From the NCBI GenBank assembly GCA_949825045.1, contig OX463808.1, positions 32,797,674-32,861,673 on the forward strand: a stretch of 64,000 nucleotides of DNA, read 5' to 3'. This document shows positions 1 to 11,358 of this stretch, piece after piece (positions within the stretch are counted from its first letter, which is position 1; every line of letters begins with the position of its first letter). The DNA is from Argyresthia goedartella. Taxonomy: Eukaryota; Arthropoda; Insecta; Lepidoptera; Argyresthiidae. Made by a program: the position numbers and the translations under genes. The notes beneath the pieces were generated by a model that saw only the letters and a list, made by a program, of their open reading frames with translations, had not been told where the DNA came from and ran no database searches.

Positions 1-1455
1 ATATACACCTGGAAAGATTTCCTTAAGCATGACATCAAATACTACGGTGAAGAACACAGTTACTGGACAGAATCATCACACAACAGGGACGAAGTCAGGA
101 TGGCCTAGAGGCAAATATACCGTATCCCAGAAACAGACAGCAAAAGCGAAACTGGGAACTTACCGGATAACCCAAACGAACACGACTCAGGAAACTCAAC
201 TAATAACAATAACTGAAAATAGAAGGAAAACAAGAACTTGAAGAAAACAACAGCTGCTCTCCAAATCCCACATCCTCCCCATTCCACATATCCTATATTG
301 GCTTCAGGCTGAAGAGTCGGTCGATTGAATTCACTATCCTTCCCTTCCTACAGAGCAGGTCATTCCCCCCTCAAAACTTGTGCCCTCTGGTATGCCGGCC
401 GAAAGACCGGAACAGGTTTAGAACCCTGGCTGGAGAAGCACCATTCATTCATTCATTCATTATTATTAAAAATTAAAAAGGTATACTCGTACAAGTCTCG
501 TTTTACTTTTTTCCGTGTATAGTGCTATGGAACCCTTCATAAGCGGGTGCAACGTCCTACTCGCTTTTGACCGAATTTTATTTAAAAGTCCACCTCAATA
601 TATATTTTTGGTGTATTTATTTATAAATATCCTGATTTATCAAACTCAAACTCAATTTGCTTATTGCAAGTAGGCAAAAAAAATGCACTTTTACATGTCA
701 GCCACTTAAACCATAGACTAATAATACAAGAAGACTAGCCATCCCCAACAAAAAATCTAAAATTCCCGTCCAGGTACAGATGGCGTAAGCCCTTTTTGCT
801 GACTGCGTAGACAGAGACGGCTGCCTATTTGTTGTACATTATATTTCCCTTGGTGGCGTCAGAGATTTATAAGAATACACTAGCGCCACCAGACTCAGAT
901 TAGACCTCAATATCATTCAAAACATCATCGTAAATTACTTAGTTCAGTACAATTCAGTTCAAAGAGTTTTATTCATAATAGCACAAAAATTGAGACTTAA
1001 TGAACGTCATAACATAATCAAGCAAGCATAATTTAATATTAAATAGTGCCTAATTATTGCATAGTACATAATACATAGGGTGCAATGAACTGGTTTAATG
1101 CCAGATGCTGGTGTCTTGTAAAAAGCCCTTCGGCCGCGTATGTTACCGAAGTTTTGTAACCAGTTACCTAAGAAGAAAAAATGATCGTCATTGGATACTG
1201 GTTGGTATCCAAGTAATGAATGTTTTCCTTTCACGTAACCGAGTTACAAACTAGGAAAACTTCCTAATGATTACGAGAAATTACTTTGTATTCCTCGTAG
1301 GTATTATCAACCATGGCACTCAACATTCTTTATATAACTGACGTTTTCATAACACCTAGGTGGCAATGTCAATGTCAGTGGATATAAAACAGTGGTTCCT
1401 GATTTTTATCTTCTGTACAGAAAAAAATTTCAGTTGCGTAATATCCCAAATGACT
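1..1455. other. Left edge, no gene recognised
   Basis: I see no convincing gene here. The first 300 bases carry a short open frame rich in Thr, Asn and Gln with no family resemblance that I recognise. The segment from about 310 to 480 ends in a CATT microsatellite, which fits the 3' tail of an old retroposon. The rest is AT-rich sequence with only short random frames. Confidence 0.5.
442..461. repeat. (CATT)5 microsatellite
   Basis: Five tandem CATT units followed by TATTATT. It sits at the end of a moderately GC-rich stretch (about 320-440), which suggests the simple-repeat tail of a non-LTR element or SINE, but no element body was identified. Confidence 0.85.
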
Positions 1456-2402
1456 GAAATTGAATTTATCTATACTAAGAGAGGAGGGAGAGCACTGTTG
1501 AGCGATGGTCGTAAGTACCATAGGAAAAAAACCTAATCCAATGATTCAACCTTTTGGCTTTGTCACAATATTAATAAGGGTTGTACCGGCAGTATCACTC
1601 TTAACGTTAAAAATGAGGTAGTAAAGGTGAAGACGCATAATGAAACCTGCAAACAAGATTTTGCTAATAATAGAATTCTGAAGGAGTTAAACAAGTTGAA
1701 GGAACAATGTAGTCATAATTTCGAGAGCATACAGAAGCAATATCACAGCATGGTTCATAGCCTCGAAGGTGAAGGGTTCGATATTGTACGAGAAATCCCC
1801 AATTTTCAAAATGTTAAGACTGGTTTGTACAACGAACGAAATAAAGTTTTGGGAGCACCAAGGTTGAGGTCTAAATCGTCCGTAGAAGCCGTAATACCAG
1901 AAAAATTTAGAAAGTTCTTGTTGGCGGAATTTTGTGATGACGAAAAGAAGATTTTACTATTTTGTTCCAAAGACCCTAAATCGATTGTAAAGTACAAGCA
2001 TATTCTAGCTGATGGTACTTTTATTTCGAGCCCGACTACTACATCGAACTACATCGGCTATTGTACCCTTAATTTTTAGCTTACTGCCTGACAAGAAACA
2101 AAAAATCCCAATTTAAATATTGGCGGCCAAAAAAAGTAACTGTTGATTTTGAGTTGGCACCTATGAACGCTGTTCGGAAAGTTTTCCGTACCATCGCTAT
2201 CAAGGGTTGTTATTATCACCTAAATAGGTGCTTGTTTGCAAAAGCAAAGAAGTTAATATTAAACACAAGGGTTAAAAAAAGGCATGTAGCAAGGTGTGCT
2301 GGCCTTGCACGTCTACCCAAAGTCTACATTAAAAAGGGATACAAATATATAATGAAGAAAAGTCCGCCTGGAGATCCCGCTCGTACTGTCAAAGTGCAAT
2401 AA
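1456..2402 (+). pseudogene. FLYWCH zinc finger / MULE-type transposase relic
   Basis: Read in one frame from about 1456, the sequence shows a FLYWCH-like zinc-binding module: aromatic start, then WLC, a later Cys, and a closing His/Cys pair near 1630. A stop codon lies inside it near 1534. It continues (1627-2079) into the start of a Mutator-like transposase domain with the phrase ILADGTF. Another frame (about 2139-2402) carries a later MULE segment: VDFE, AVRKVF, IKGCYYHLNRC and a following R-x4-LARLP region. FLYWCH plus MULE is a known pairing in insect DNA transposons and in genes derived from them. A frameshift near 2080-2140, the internal stop and the missing C-terminus make this a dead copy. 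No terminal inverted repeats were found. Confidence 0.72.
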
Positions 2403-2439
2403 AGATGCACTGTCCCTGTCGTTTTGGGTAGGATTTCTA

Positions 2440-4270
2440 GTAGCTAAGCGTAAGGCAAATAATATAATAGAATTTATATGGTACATTGAAAAAATATCTG
2501 TTCTTAAATTTCAAATTGCAAAAGAAAAGACATTAATCGTAATTCAGGCACATGCTCCGACATCATCTCATTCAGACGAAGAGCTGGAACAATTCTATGA
2601 TTTACTCAATAAGGCCTGTGACGAGAACCGTGAAAGCTGGAAAGTCGTGGTAGGCGATTTCAAAGCAAAGGCAGGGCCGAGACAAGACAACGACAACTGT
2701 CACCATACAAGGACCGTACGGTTTGGCTGACCGCAACAAACTGGGCACTTTTCTCATCCACTTGGCATTTGGCCAGAATCGCTCGATTGGCCTTCTTCTA
2801 AAAAAAGCCCCAAAGAAGGTGGACGTGGATCTCACCAAACGGATAAGTAAGGAATGAAATTGATCACGCCTTAACTTCTGACCAATCAATAGTTCGCAAT
2901 TTAGGTATCAATAACAATATTAAATTTTATTCCGACCACCGACCACCGACCATTACGTACAGAATTATCGTTTAACTTAAAAAATCATCGCCAAAAGTGT
3001 TTAGGAGTAAAATTAACCAATTAGATATATAGATAAAAGGAATAAATAACAGCAAATGATGGATGTCATGTCTTAAGGACAAAAATGGGATAAAACATTA
3101 GAATAGAGGTAAAATTATGGAAATTTGCACTGATTTTTACCAACACCTCTTCTCAGACAGTGTACAAGATCACATACGGATTCACAAACTGTACAAGATC
3201 ATTCTCTCCCACACCCAATACAGGTTCGAAATTCATTGTGCACTACGTTCAATGAAATTTAACAAGAGCCTAGGATGTGATGGCATTTCCACAGAAGTGC
3301 ACAAACTAGGACAATTTGTACTACTTCCACACTTTCCTAAAAATATGTGTCTACACAAAAAGGGTGAAAAGTCAGATTTCGGCAATTACAGGCCTATCAA
3401 TCTTGTGTCACATCTCTACAATGCATTCATAAAAGTGATTGAACACCGTATATATGGACTGCTCGATCAAGCACAATCACCAGAAAAGGCTGCGTTTAGA
3501 CCTGACATGTCCACCACCGACCACCTACACGCTCTCAATCAATTAATAGAAAAACACCAAGAATATCAATTTCCTCTCTATCTGGCATTTGTAGATTACA
3601 GCAAGGCTTTTGACAGAATAACACATAAATAAATTTTCGAAGCATTACACACCCAAGAGATACACGGCTTTTATTCAAATCTTATTATCAAGACCTCTGG
3701 ACCTTCCTTCCCGATTCAAAAAGGGGTGAAACAAGGAGACCCACTTTTCCCAAAACTCTTCACGAGCACCTTAGAAGAAGTATTCAGAAAATTAACACCA
3801 GAATGGGTACAGAAAGGCATCGAAGTTGGCGAAGCAAGATTAACCAACCTTCATTGTGCCGATGATATCGTGTTGTTTTCTCGTTCCACAGGAGAGCTAC
3901 AGGCCATGCTGAAAGACCACAGCGTGGCAAGCCTCGAGGTGGGACTGCGGATGAACATGCCAAAGACCAAGGACATGACAAATAGCACTGAGCATACAGT
4001 GGAAGTGGATGGATCAGGAATTGCATATGTCAAAAAATACATCTACTTGGGCCAAATAGTCTCCTTCCAGAGCAGACAAGACAAAGAGGTCGAAAGACCA
4101 ATTGATAACGCCTGGAGGAGCTATTGGTCCATGAAAGAGCTCATGAAAGGACAACTTCCGTTATTTCCAAAATGAAAGCTCATGGACATGTGCATTCTTC
4201 CCATCCTTACCAACGGAGCTCAGACTTGGTCTTTCACTGACGTCCAAAAATCAAGGCTCGAGGTTTGCCA
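2440..4270 (+). mobile_element. RTE-clade LINE relic (endonuclease and RT)
   Basis: A decayed non-LTR retrotransposon. The apurinic-type endonuclease remains at about 2470-2970: HAPTSSHSDEELEQFY, then GDFKAKAG, then a split copy of the region before SDHR. The reverse transcriptase follows at 3117-3632 and 3726-4175: NYRPINLVSHLYNAF, GFR-like AAFRPDMSTTDH, AFVDYSKAFD, GVKQGDPLFPKLF and the active-site block CADDIVLF, where the usual Phe before ADD is Cys. A stop at 3630, frameshifts and a stop at 4173 break the frame. The 'LYLAFVDY..AFD' and 'LEEVFRKL' phrases are those of the RTE clade. Confidence 0.82.
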
Positions 4271-4272
4271 GC

Positions 4273-4341
4273 GATATGTATATTCCACACTACTATGGAT
4301 ATGTATATTCCACACTTCTATGGGTATGTATATTCCACACT
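4273..4341. repeat. 25-bp tandem repeat, 3 copies
   Basis: The unit containing ATGTATATTCCACAC recurs at about 4274, 4299 and 4324, a regular 25-bp period with a few mismatches. It follows directly on the 3' end of the RTE relic and may be its tail region or a later expansion. Confidence 0.85.
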
Positions 4342-4869
4342 AAGGTATGGTATAATATTTTGAGGTAATTCTACAGATATAGGCCAAGTTTATAAATCCA
4401 AAAAAAGTCCATCCATGCTATAAAAAATCTAAAACCGAAAGATAGTTGTAAATAAAAAATTCTCACATTACCATGTCTGTACATCTAGGAGATAGCTTCG
4501 TATTTAAAATCTAAGACATCGTTATTATTTGACCTTTAAAACTGCCTGTCTGAAACCAATGTGTCCCAAATAAACGATTTTGAATCAAAAAAAGCTGACG
4601 AAGTAGAAATGACAAATTATTTTGTTGTTGTTTTCATACACATATAAACAAAAACATAGTAAATACAATCTCCGAAAAGGTCCATATTAAAATGATGGAC
4701 AGGTTTTGTATTGTAGCTCAAAAATAAGAAAGACCCAAATATGGATTTAATGAACGTGGAGGAAAATATTTTTATTTTCTGTGAGTGATGGAATGCAAAA
4801 TGAGTTGTTTTATGTTCAGTGTCTCTAAATAATATAATGTCTCATATATCAGTACTATCTATCTATCCA
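4342..4869. other. AT-rich spacer, nothing recognised
   Basis: No open frame, RNA gene or repeat that I can name. It separates the plus-strand RTE relic from the minus-strand RTE element. Confidence 0.5.
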
Positions 4870-5694
4870 GCCTCGTGCACCCTATGCTAAGTAAAGGCAT
4901 CTTCTTCATTAATTAGGCCAACCTGATCTACCGCGGCCCGGCTGTTTTGGCGAAGTCATACGACCATCAGGCGGGTGGTCTGTCTCTCGGCGTACGCGTG
5001 TCCCTTGGCCACCATTCCGTCATCGCTTTGGTCCATCTACCGTCGTCCCTCCTAGCCAAGTGTCCAACCCATCTCCAAGGTTAAAACCTTGCAATTCGCA
5101 TATCACGATCTACGACCTTGGTGTGTCATCGTATCTCGACGTTGGGTATGTGATCGCGAAGGGAGATTCCGAGCATAGCAAGCTCCATTGCCCTTTATGC
5201 TACTTAGATTCTATACATGGATTCCTTTGTGAGCGGCTATGCCTCGGATCTATATGTGAGTCTATACTCAAGACACATTGGTTAAACACCTTGGTTTTCA
5301 GGCATTGAGGGATTTTGGACTTTAGGGCGTTTTCCAATTTACCAAAGGCGGCCCAACCCAGCTGTAAGCGCCCATATATCACCTTCACTTGGAAATTTCG
5401 GCCAAAGGATAAACTGTGTCCAAGGTATGTCTGTCTCTAGACGACAGTTACCTACGATTATGTTAGGTTTGGGGACCCTCAAGATTAGTCATAATCTTGG
5501 GTTTAGACATTTTTATCCCCATGCCGACCCCAAGTGAAGCTTTTTGCAGGTCTTCGAGCATTCTCTGAAGATCCGTAACGCTCTCGGCTAGAAGGATACG
5601 GTCGTCAGCAAAGCGAATATGTGATAAACATCGGTCATAGATATTAATACCTTTGTCCTCCCAGTCGAGTGTCTTCAGCTGATCTTCGAGCACA
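4870..5694 (-). mobile_element. RTE LINE, 3' part (downstream of BEL insertion)
   Basis: Read on the minus strand, this carries the second half of an RTE-type reverse transcriptase: VLEDQLKTLDWEDKG, the active-site block FADDRILLAES, LQRMLEDLQKAS and GMGIKMSKPK. The C-terminal region follows with many stops and frameshifts: RAMELAMLGISLRDHIPN, then a W-rGH-aRR block. The frame joins without loss to the part at 11359-11740 when the BEL element and one copy of its CCAGT duplication are removed. Confidence 0.82.
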
Positions 5695-5699
5695 CCAGT

Positions 5700-6160
5700 T
5701 GTTTAATATTTATGCTTCGGAACGCACCTCGGTTTTTTGTTGCGCGGATCGACCGCGAGTGATCGGAACATCCCTAGCTAGCTGTCACTTGCATAGAAAA
5801 AAAAATGTCACTTTGCACGTGGAAATATTTTCGGCGTCAAGCAATAAGTAGATTTCACGTCATCGTAGTGAGTGCTTCGTGCTGTGAAAGGTTGAAGTGA
5901 GTCGGTCACCAATTCGTCGCGTTTTGATAGCGACCCTTGTAGTCGGCAGCATCACGACAGCACCAGCAGCGGGCTACGACACGAGTAAGATTCGACTCCC
6001 AACACCCCCCACCCTTATGTTCCTCATCCCGTACTCCTGCCTCGAATCTGAACTTTCGCATCCCAGTCGACGGCGTCAAGGTCAGTACTACTTCGTGACA
6101 TTTCATTGTAAAACAACCCTACCAAGATTCCACCCTTTCGGTTGAGGCGTGGATTTAACA
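5700..6160 (+). repeat. BEL/Pao 5' LTR (461 bp)
   Basis: Starts TGTTTAATATTTATGCTTCG and ends GGATTTAACA. Compared with the 3' LTR it lacks about 52 bp between two short GTCAAG repeats (junction near 5841) and carries about 8 extra bases near 5765. Otherwise only a handful of substitutions separate the two LTRs. Confidence 0.93.
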
Positions 6161-6876
6161 TTTTGGTAGCAGCAGCGTGGTTTCCTAGTAGGAAATCGAT
6201 TCATGGACGGTTGTAGGGTTGTTTTTTTGTAGTGGGAGAGGGTACCTCAGATTGGTCGGCAATCTTTGTTGTGAATGAGTCTTTTGTGGTCGGTATACCA
6301 CAATTTAGGTTCATTTTCGGATAATGAACGTATAATTAACGATTTAGTTAACGATTATTATAAATTTGTAGTCGGAAACTACTATTGTGTGCATAAGGAT
6401 TAAACAGTCATACCGCGAAGTAACTATATTGTATTACTTGTGGTAGAGCGTCGGGTTCTATAGTATTGCAGTGTTATTTCGGTTTACAGAGCAGGGTCAG
6501 GCTATTTAAGGGGTATTAAGCTGATTTTGCTGACCTCAGTAGAAGTGCAGGTCATATCGGAAAGGCCACTTCTAGAAGGTTCACGGCTACCTACATTATA
6601 TTAAAAATATCTTTTTTATGATACATTTTTGGGTGTTATTTTTTATTGTGCCTTATGGTGGCATTCTCTGGTTGATGTAGAGTGTATAGTTATAAGGTGT
6701 ATATCCACAGGGCGACCATATTAAATATTTCTAGGATTTAATTGTTTTAGTAGTTGCCTTAGTTTTGACAACTTAGTTTTAATTTCTGTGCCCAGCGCTG
6801 ACGGGCAAGTGCTGGTCTCTGGCCATACTTAGTTCGGTAGTGAAGTATAGGACCAGAATCCATTCAATCGGTCAAC
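6161..6876 (+). other. BEL/Pao primer-binding site and leader
   Basis: The first bases after the LTR, TTTTGGTAGCAGCAGCGTGG, resemble the primer-binding region usual in BEL/Pao elements. About 700 bases of noncoding leader follow before the gag ATG at 6877. No open frame was seen in it. Confidence 0.65.
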
Positions 6877-8375
6877 ATGGCACCTTCACCCTTGACGGTA
6901 CTGCGGAATGGTGTCCGGGAGGAAATGAGATGGCTCGCCCATACTCATCAGTATGTGGAGCGACCAGACATGGATGATGTCCTGCTCAAGCATGTGGAGG
7001 ACGCAATGACACGCGTCGGGAAGGTGTGTCGGCTGGCTGCGGAGGCTGAAGCTCTCGGGCTTACTGATGAAGCTTCGGTGGCTACGGTGAAACAGCTCTG
7101 CGCGGATGCTGACCAAGCGATGGAATGCTTGGGTGACATCAAGTGTCGCGCGGAGAAGATTAAGCGGTCACGAAGGAATGACCGTGGGGATGGTAACAGA
7201 GACCCACCCCCGAAGGGTATTGTTGGACGGCTGCCACACCTGGATATTCCGGCCTTCAGTGGGGCAATTGATGAGTGGCCAGCCTTCATCAATTTATTTG
7301 ATAGTTTGGTCCACGGTCGGGACGACCTGGACAACGCCTACAAGTTGGCCCAACTATTGATGGCTCTGCGGGGTGAACCGAAGGAGTTGGTAGGTCACCT
7401 AACGGTCACGGCGGGCAATTATGAGATAGTAAGGTCCATATTGTTTGACCGCTACCAACACAAACGGCGGTTGGTTGATGCGCAGCTGGAGAAGCTGTTT
7501 AGCATCCCTAGAGTAACCCGGGATGTTGACATCCGAGTACAGGTGCTTAACCCTGTGCTGGTGGCCACTAAGGCCCTTCAGAACCTTGGTCTTCCGGTAG
7601 ACCAATGGTCATACATTATTTTATATATGGTTTTGTCACGGTTGCCTGCAGCTGTTCAAAGTCGGTTTGAACAGCTGCATGGGGGCAGTAGCACGGAACT
7701 GCCCACACTTGTCCAATTGACAGATTTTTTGGAGGGATGTAGGCGATGTGACACACTGGACACGGAGGCCAGTGTGCAGCGCCAACCCGCGCGGATGCGG
7801 GAGGGGCCGCACCCCCGCCCCCACGGGGTGGTGGGAGGTCGAAACAATTTGGCGTTTTGAATGCCGCGCCGTCGGGTGACGGCTGTGTGCACTGCGACAG
7901 TGCCGGTCATGACGTGACCAGTTGCGCCAAATTTAGGGCGCTCGGGGTAGCTGCCCGCAGGAAGATAGTCTTCCGTCACCGATTGTGTTTCGGTTGTTTG
8001 GGGCCGCACACGCTGAACGAGTGCTCGCGCGCGTTCCCGTGTGAGTGCTGTGGTGGCAAGCACCACATAGCGTTGTGCCTGAATCGGTCAGGCCCTTCGG
8101 ATGGTCACCAGGGCCGGACTCAGGTTGGTCGGCCACAGGGCCCAACCAGGGCTGGACCCAGTCCCCCTCCGGGCAACGGGAGTCACCAACGGGGTGACTG
8201 GGGTACCCGCGGACGGGACCCCCCCCCCCCCCCCCCCCCCCCCGAGGGGAAAGGGGAAGCGCGGGGGGTAATATGCGGGATAGCCGGGGTTTGGTCGCCG
8301 CTGTCCACGGTCAGCGAGGACTTCGGGCCGCTGGCTCACCGCGTGTTACGGGCGGGTGTGAGATGGCACCTATGA
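6877..8375 (+). pseudogene. BEL/Pao gag (DUF1759-like and zinc knuckles), frameshifted
   Basis: The first 327 codons (6877-7860) form the Pao gag core: an N-terminal helical region, then LDIPAFSGAIDEWPAF, LRGEPKELVGHL and a region ending FLEGCRRCD, typical of the DUF1759 type. The zinc-binding part lies in another frame (about 7842-8375) with CVHCDSAGHDVTSC, CFGCL..H.L..C and CECCGGKHHIALC. The two halves belong to one protein, so a frameshift falls around 7790-7850 in G/C homopolymers. Downstream the frame enters a 25-bp poly-C run and loses coherence. Gag would form particles with the RNA. This copy is probably defective unless the shifts are sequence errors. Confidence 0.85.
8219..8243. 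repeat. Poly-C run of 25
   Basis: An uninterrupted run of 25 C in the gag tail of the BEL element. Such a tract is prone to slippage and miscounting, so the true reading frame downstream is uncertain. Confidence 0.9.
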
Positions 8376-8748
8376 GTAGCGCGAAGGCTGGGAGTCCACC
8401 ACCTTCTGCGCCACCCTGCCCGTCGCTCTGGGAGGTGAACAGTCGGATGTCGCCCCCATTCCTAGAGCGCCCCAGGTTGGATCCGCTCTCCCCCATTCAT
8501 CCACGGTGCGCACCAGGCACACCGTACACCGTCCGGTATGGTCGGATACCGGGACAGTGAGGGGCCTATTATACGGGTTGGGACCCCTTGATGCACATAC
8601 GGTCTGATATGCCGGTTGCATATCAGCAGCCGAGTTACTCCGAGGCCGACGGAGGTCTCAGCGGGTTCGGATCCCGCGGAGGTTCCCGCTAGGGACACAC
8701 CGCCCACTTACAGGGTGCCGCCACGCCACAGACGGTCATGCTGCCTCT

Positions 8749-9592
8749 GTGATAGCGTGGAGTTCGGACGGCAATTCATGTGTGGCACGAGCACTATTGG
8801 ACTCGGGGGCCCAGGGGTGCCTAGTCTCGTGCAACCTTGTAAGACGGTTGGGCATTTCGGTAAGGGAGTATCCACATTTCATTCGGGGAATTGGGAACAC
8901 GGAAGTCGGTTCCGTTAAGGGAGTATGTCGGATTACTCTCTCGTCACGGGTGGATTCATCGGTGAATCTGACGGTCATGGCATTAGTCATGCCTGATGTG
9001 ATGGGCTTACACCCTCACGTACGGTTGTCGCCCTCGGTGCGACAGTTGGTCGCTGGGTTGTCAGTGGCTGACCCGGAGTTTGATATTCCGGGCCCAGTAG
9101 ACATTTTATTGGGTGTTGATGCCTTGGGATACCTGTTAGTGCCAGGTGTCCACGTGTTGCAGGCGACTGGTCTGGTTTCGGTCAACACCAGACTGGGCCA
9201 TGCGGTAATGGGTCCGGTCATGCCGGCTGCCCCACGCCTAGCGACTAGTAGTCCCTTATTCGGTTCTGTACTCTCGGAAGTGATACAGAAGTTTTGGGAG
9301 GTGGAGGAACCACCTACTGTCCGCCGGTTGGACCCGGTTGAAGAAGAGTGTGAACAGTTTTATCGGAACAATAATGGTCGCCTTCGGTCAGGTCGATTTA
9401 TCACACGCCTTCCATTCCGGAGTGATCGCCCACCGCTGGGCAGTTCACACCATGCAGCCGAGACGCGGCTTCTGTCGATGGAACGACTCATGAAGCGTGA
9501 GGGGATTTTCCGGCAGAAGTACGTCGACTTCATGCGGGAATACGAGTCGCTCGGCCACATGTCGGTTTCGGGTATCGACTGGAAGCGTGGAG
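8749..9592 (+). pseudogene. BEL/Pao protease and start of pol
   Basis: The frame shows a retropepsin motif ALLDSGAQ (catalytic Asp-Ser-Gly) followed by the DUF1758-type segment HVRLSPSV and PVDILLGVDAL. Next is the linker that precedes RT in Pao elements: EECEQFYRNNNGRL, RLPFRSDRPPLG, RLLSMERL and YESLGHMS. The expected reverse transcriptase does not follow; after about 9570 the frame runs into unrelated reading and stops at 9676. A frameshift or poor frame between 8375 and 8749 separates it from gag. Confidence 0.85.
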
Positions 9593-10816
9593 ACCACTGC
9601 CCGATTGCTGAGGGTAGGAGGTCGGCTGCGGAATGCCAACCTGCCTTATGCGGCTCGCCACCCGTTGTTACTCCCTAGGAAAGGGAAGTTGGTCGAACTG
9701 TTGATACAGGATCGACACATTCGGAATGGGCATGTCGGATGCCACGCCTTGATGGCGTTTCTCCAGCGCGAGTTCTGGATTCTATCGGGAAGACGCTTAG
9801 TGCGTGCCGTCGTATTTCGGTGCCTGCCTTGTTATCGGGCCAAGGCGGCTACGATGCAGCCCCAGATGGGCGATTTGCCCTCGGATAGGGTTAACGAAAT
9901 CCGGCCCTTTGCGGGTGTCGGAACGGATTTCGCGGGACCATTCATGGTCAAGTCTTCACAGCTACGGAACGCCAGATTAGTGAAGGCATACCTGTGCGTC
10001 TTCGTGTGCTTGGCCACGAAGGCAGTCCACTTGGAGGTGGTCAGTGACCTCACCACAGAGGCATTTATCGCATGTCTGGATCGGTTCGTCTCACGAAGGG
10101 GCCTCCCGACATTAATCCGTTCGGACAACGGCACAAATTTTGTCGGAGCCAGGCGATATCTGCAGGAGGTCACTCAATTCCTGAACGGTAACCAGGACGC
10201 CATCGGTACGGCTTGCTCCCGACGAGGGATTGAATGGGTTTTCAGTCCGCCGGGATATCGTCATTGGGGAGGAATTTTTGAGGCTGCGGTTAAATCGGCT
10301 AAGTCGCACCTGACGAGGATCATCGGTGAGACCTCTCTACGCTTTGAAGAGCTTGCGACGCTGTTCTGTAAAATTGAAATGACACTGAACTCGCGTCCGT
10401 TGTCCCCGCTCAGTTCGGATCCAAATGATTTGGAAGCGTTAACGCCGGGTCACTTCCTGATAGGTCAGCCCCTTAACGCCCTGCCAGAATACCCATTCGG
10501 TGATGTTAAGTTAAGTCGGTTAACTAGGTGGCAGATGTTGCAGCAGATGGCTCAAGATTTTTGGAAACGGTGGTCCCTTGAGTACTTGCACATCTTGCAG
10601 CAGCGCCTTAAGTGGACTGACCGGACGAGCCCCCCTCAAGTCGGTGATTTGGTGCTGATTAAGGATGCGAACCTGCCATCATTGAGATGGAGACGAGGAC
10701 GGATCGTCAATTTGTACACGAGTCGGGATGGCACGCCTTGATCAGCAGAAGTCAAGGTGGGGGACTCGGTCCTCAAGAGAGCGGTCGCAACACTTTATCG
10801 CCTTCCTATTGATTAG
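9590..10816 (+). pseudogene. BEL/Pao integrase with DUF5641-like tail
   Basis: The coherent part begins near 9590 with ARLLRVGGRLRNANLPY, then the H2C2 zinc-binding region (HIRNGHVG...CLPCYR), and the catalytic core: GTDFAGP (first Asp), IRSDNGTNFVG (second Asp) and HWGGIFEAAVK (Glu, about 51 residues after the second Asp). A C-terminal DUF5641-like region follows: LTPGHFLIG, RLTRWQMLQ, FWKRWS and VGDLVLI. A TGA at 10739 interrupts the frame, which then continues (VLKRAVATLYRLPID) to a stop at 10814. A CGA-to-TGA change would explain it. The catalytic triad itself is intact. Confidence 0.88.
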
Positions 10817-10847
10817 GGACAGGTTCGGGCCTGTCCGGGCAGGTGAC

Positions 10848-11353
10848 TGTTTAATATTTATGCTTCGGAACGCACCTCGGTTTTTTGTTGCGCGGATCGA
10901 CCGCGAGTGATCACTAGCTAGCTGTCACTTGCATAGAAAAAAAAATGTCACTTTGCACGTGGAAAAATTTTCGGCGTCAAGCATCGGGGCTTTGGCGGAA
11001 TGTTATTTATAATAATCTCGTAATAATCGTCAAGAAATAAGTAGATTTCACATCATCGTAGTGAGTGCTTCGTGCTGTGAAAGGTTGAAGTGAGTCGGTC
11101 ACCGATTCGTCGCGTTCTGATAGCGACCCTTGTAGTCGGCAGCATCACGACAGCACCAGCAGCGGGCTACGACACGAGTAAGATTCGACTCCCAACACCC
11201 CCCACCCTTGTGTTCCTCATCCCGTACTCCTGCCTCGAATCTGAACTTTCGCATCCCAGTCGACGGCGTCAAGGTCAGTACTACTTCGTGACATTTCATT
11301 GTAAAACAACCCTACCAAGATTCCACCCTTTCGGTTGAGGCGTGGATTTAACA
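10848..11353 (+). repeat. BEL/Pao 3' LTR (506 bp)
   Basis: Same ends as the 5' LTR (TGTTTAAT ... TTTAACA) and followed by the CCAGT duplication. It holds about 52 bp near 10983-11035 that the 5' LTR lacks. Because both LTRs are copied from one template at insertion, the indels arose afterwards or through template switching or recombination. Confidence 0.93.
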
Positions 11354-11358
11354 CCAGT

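Larger units (their letters stand above)
5700..11353 (+). mobile_element. BEL/Pao LTR retrotransposon, RT-deleted
   Basis: The complete insertion is bounded by two LTRs (5700-6160 and 10848-11353), both beginning TG and ending CA. It is flanked by the 5-bp direct duplication CCAGT at 5695-5699 and 11354-11358. Inside are a primer-binding region, a gag with DUF1759-like and zinc-knuckle modules, an aspartic protease region, the first segment of the pol domain, and an integrase. Reverse transcriptase and RNase H are absent: the protein jumps from the 'EEYEALGHM'-like segment to the pre-integrase H2C2 region near 9560-9600. The LTRs are nearly identical in bases apart from two indels, so insertion is recent, yet the element cannot make its own RT. 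It sits inside a minus-strand RTE LINE. Confidence 0.93.

Noticed and set aside
5897..6145. 82-codon frame repeated at 11090-11338
   Set aside because: It is the same stretch of the two BEL LTRs. LTRs are not expected to code, and the repetition is explained by the element.
6948..7334. 128-codon minus-strand frame opposite BEL gag
   Set aside because: Antisense shadow of the gag frame, Ser/Arg-rich as expected from complementing coding sequence.
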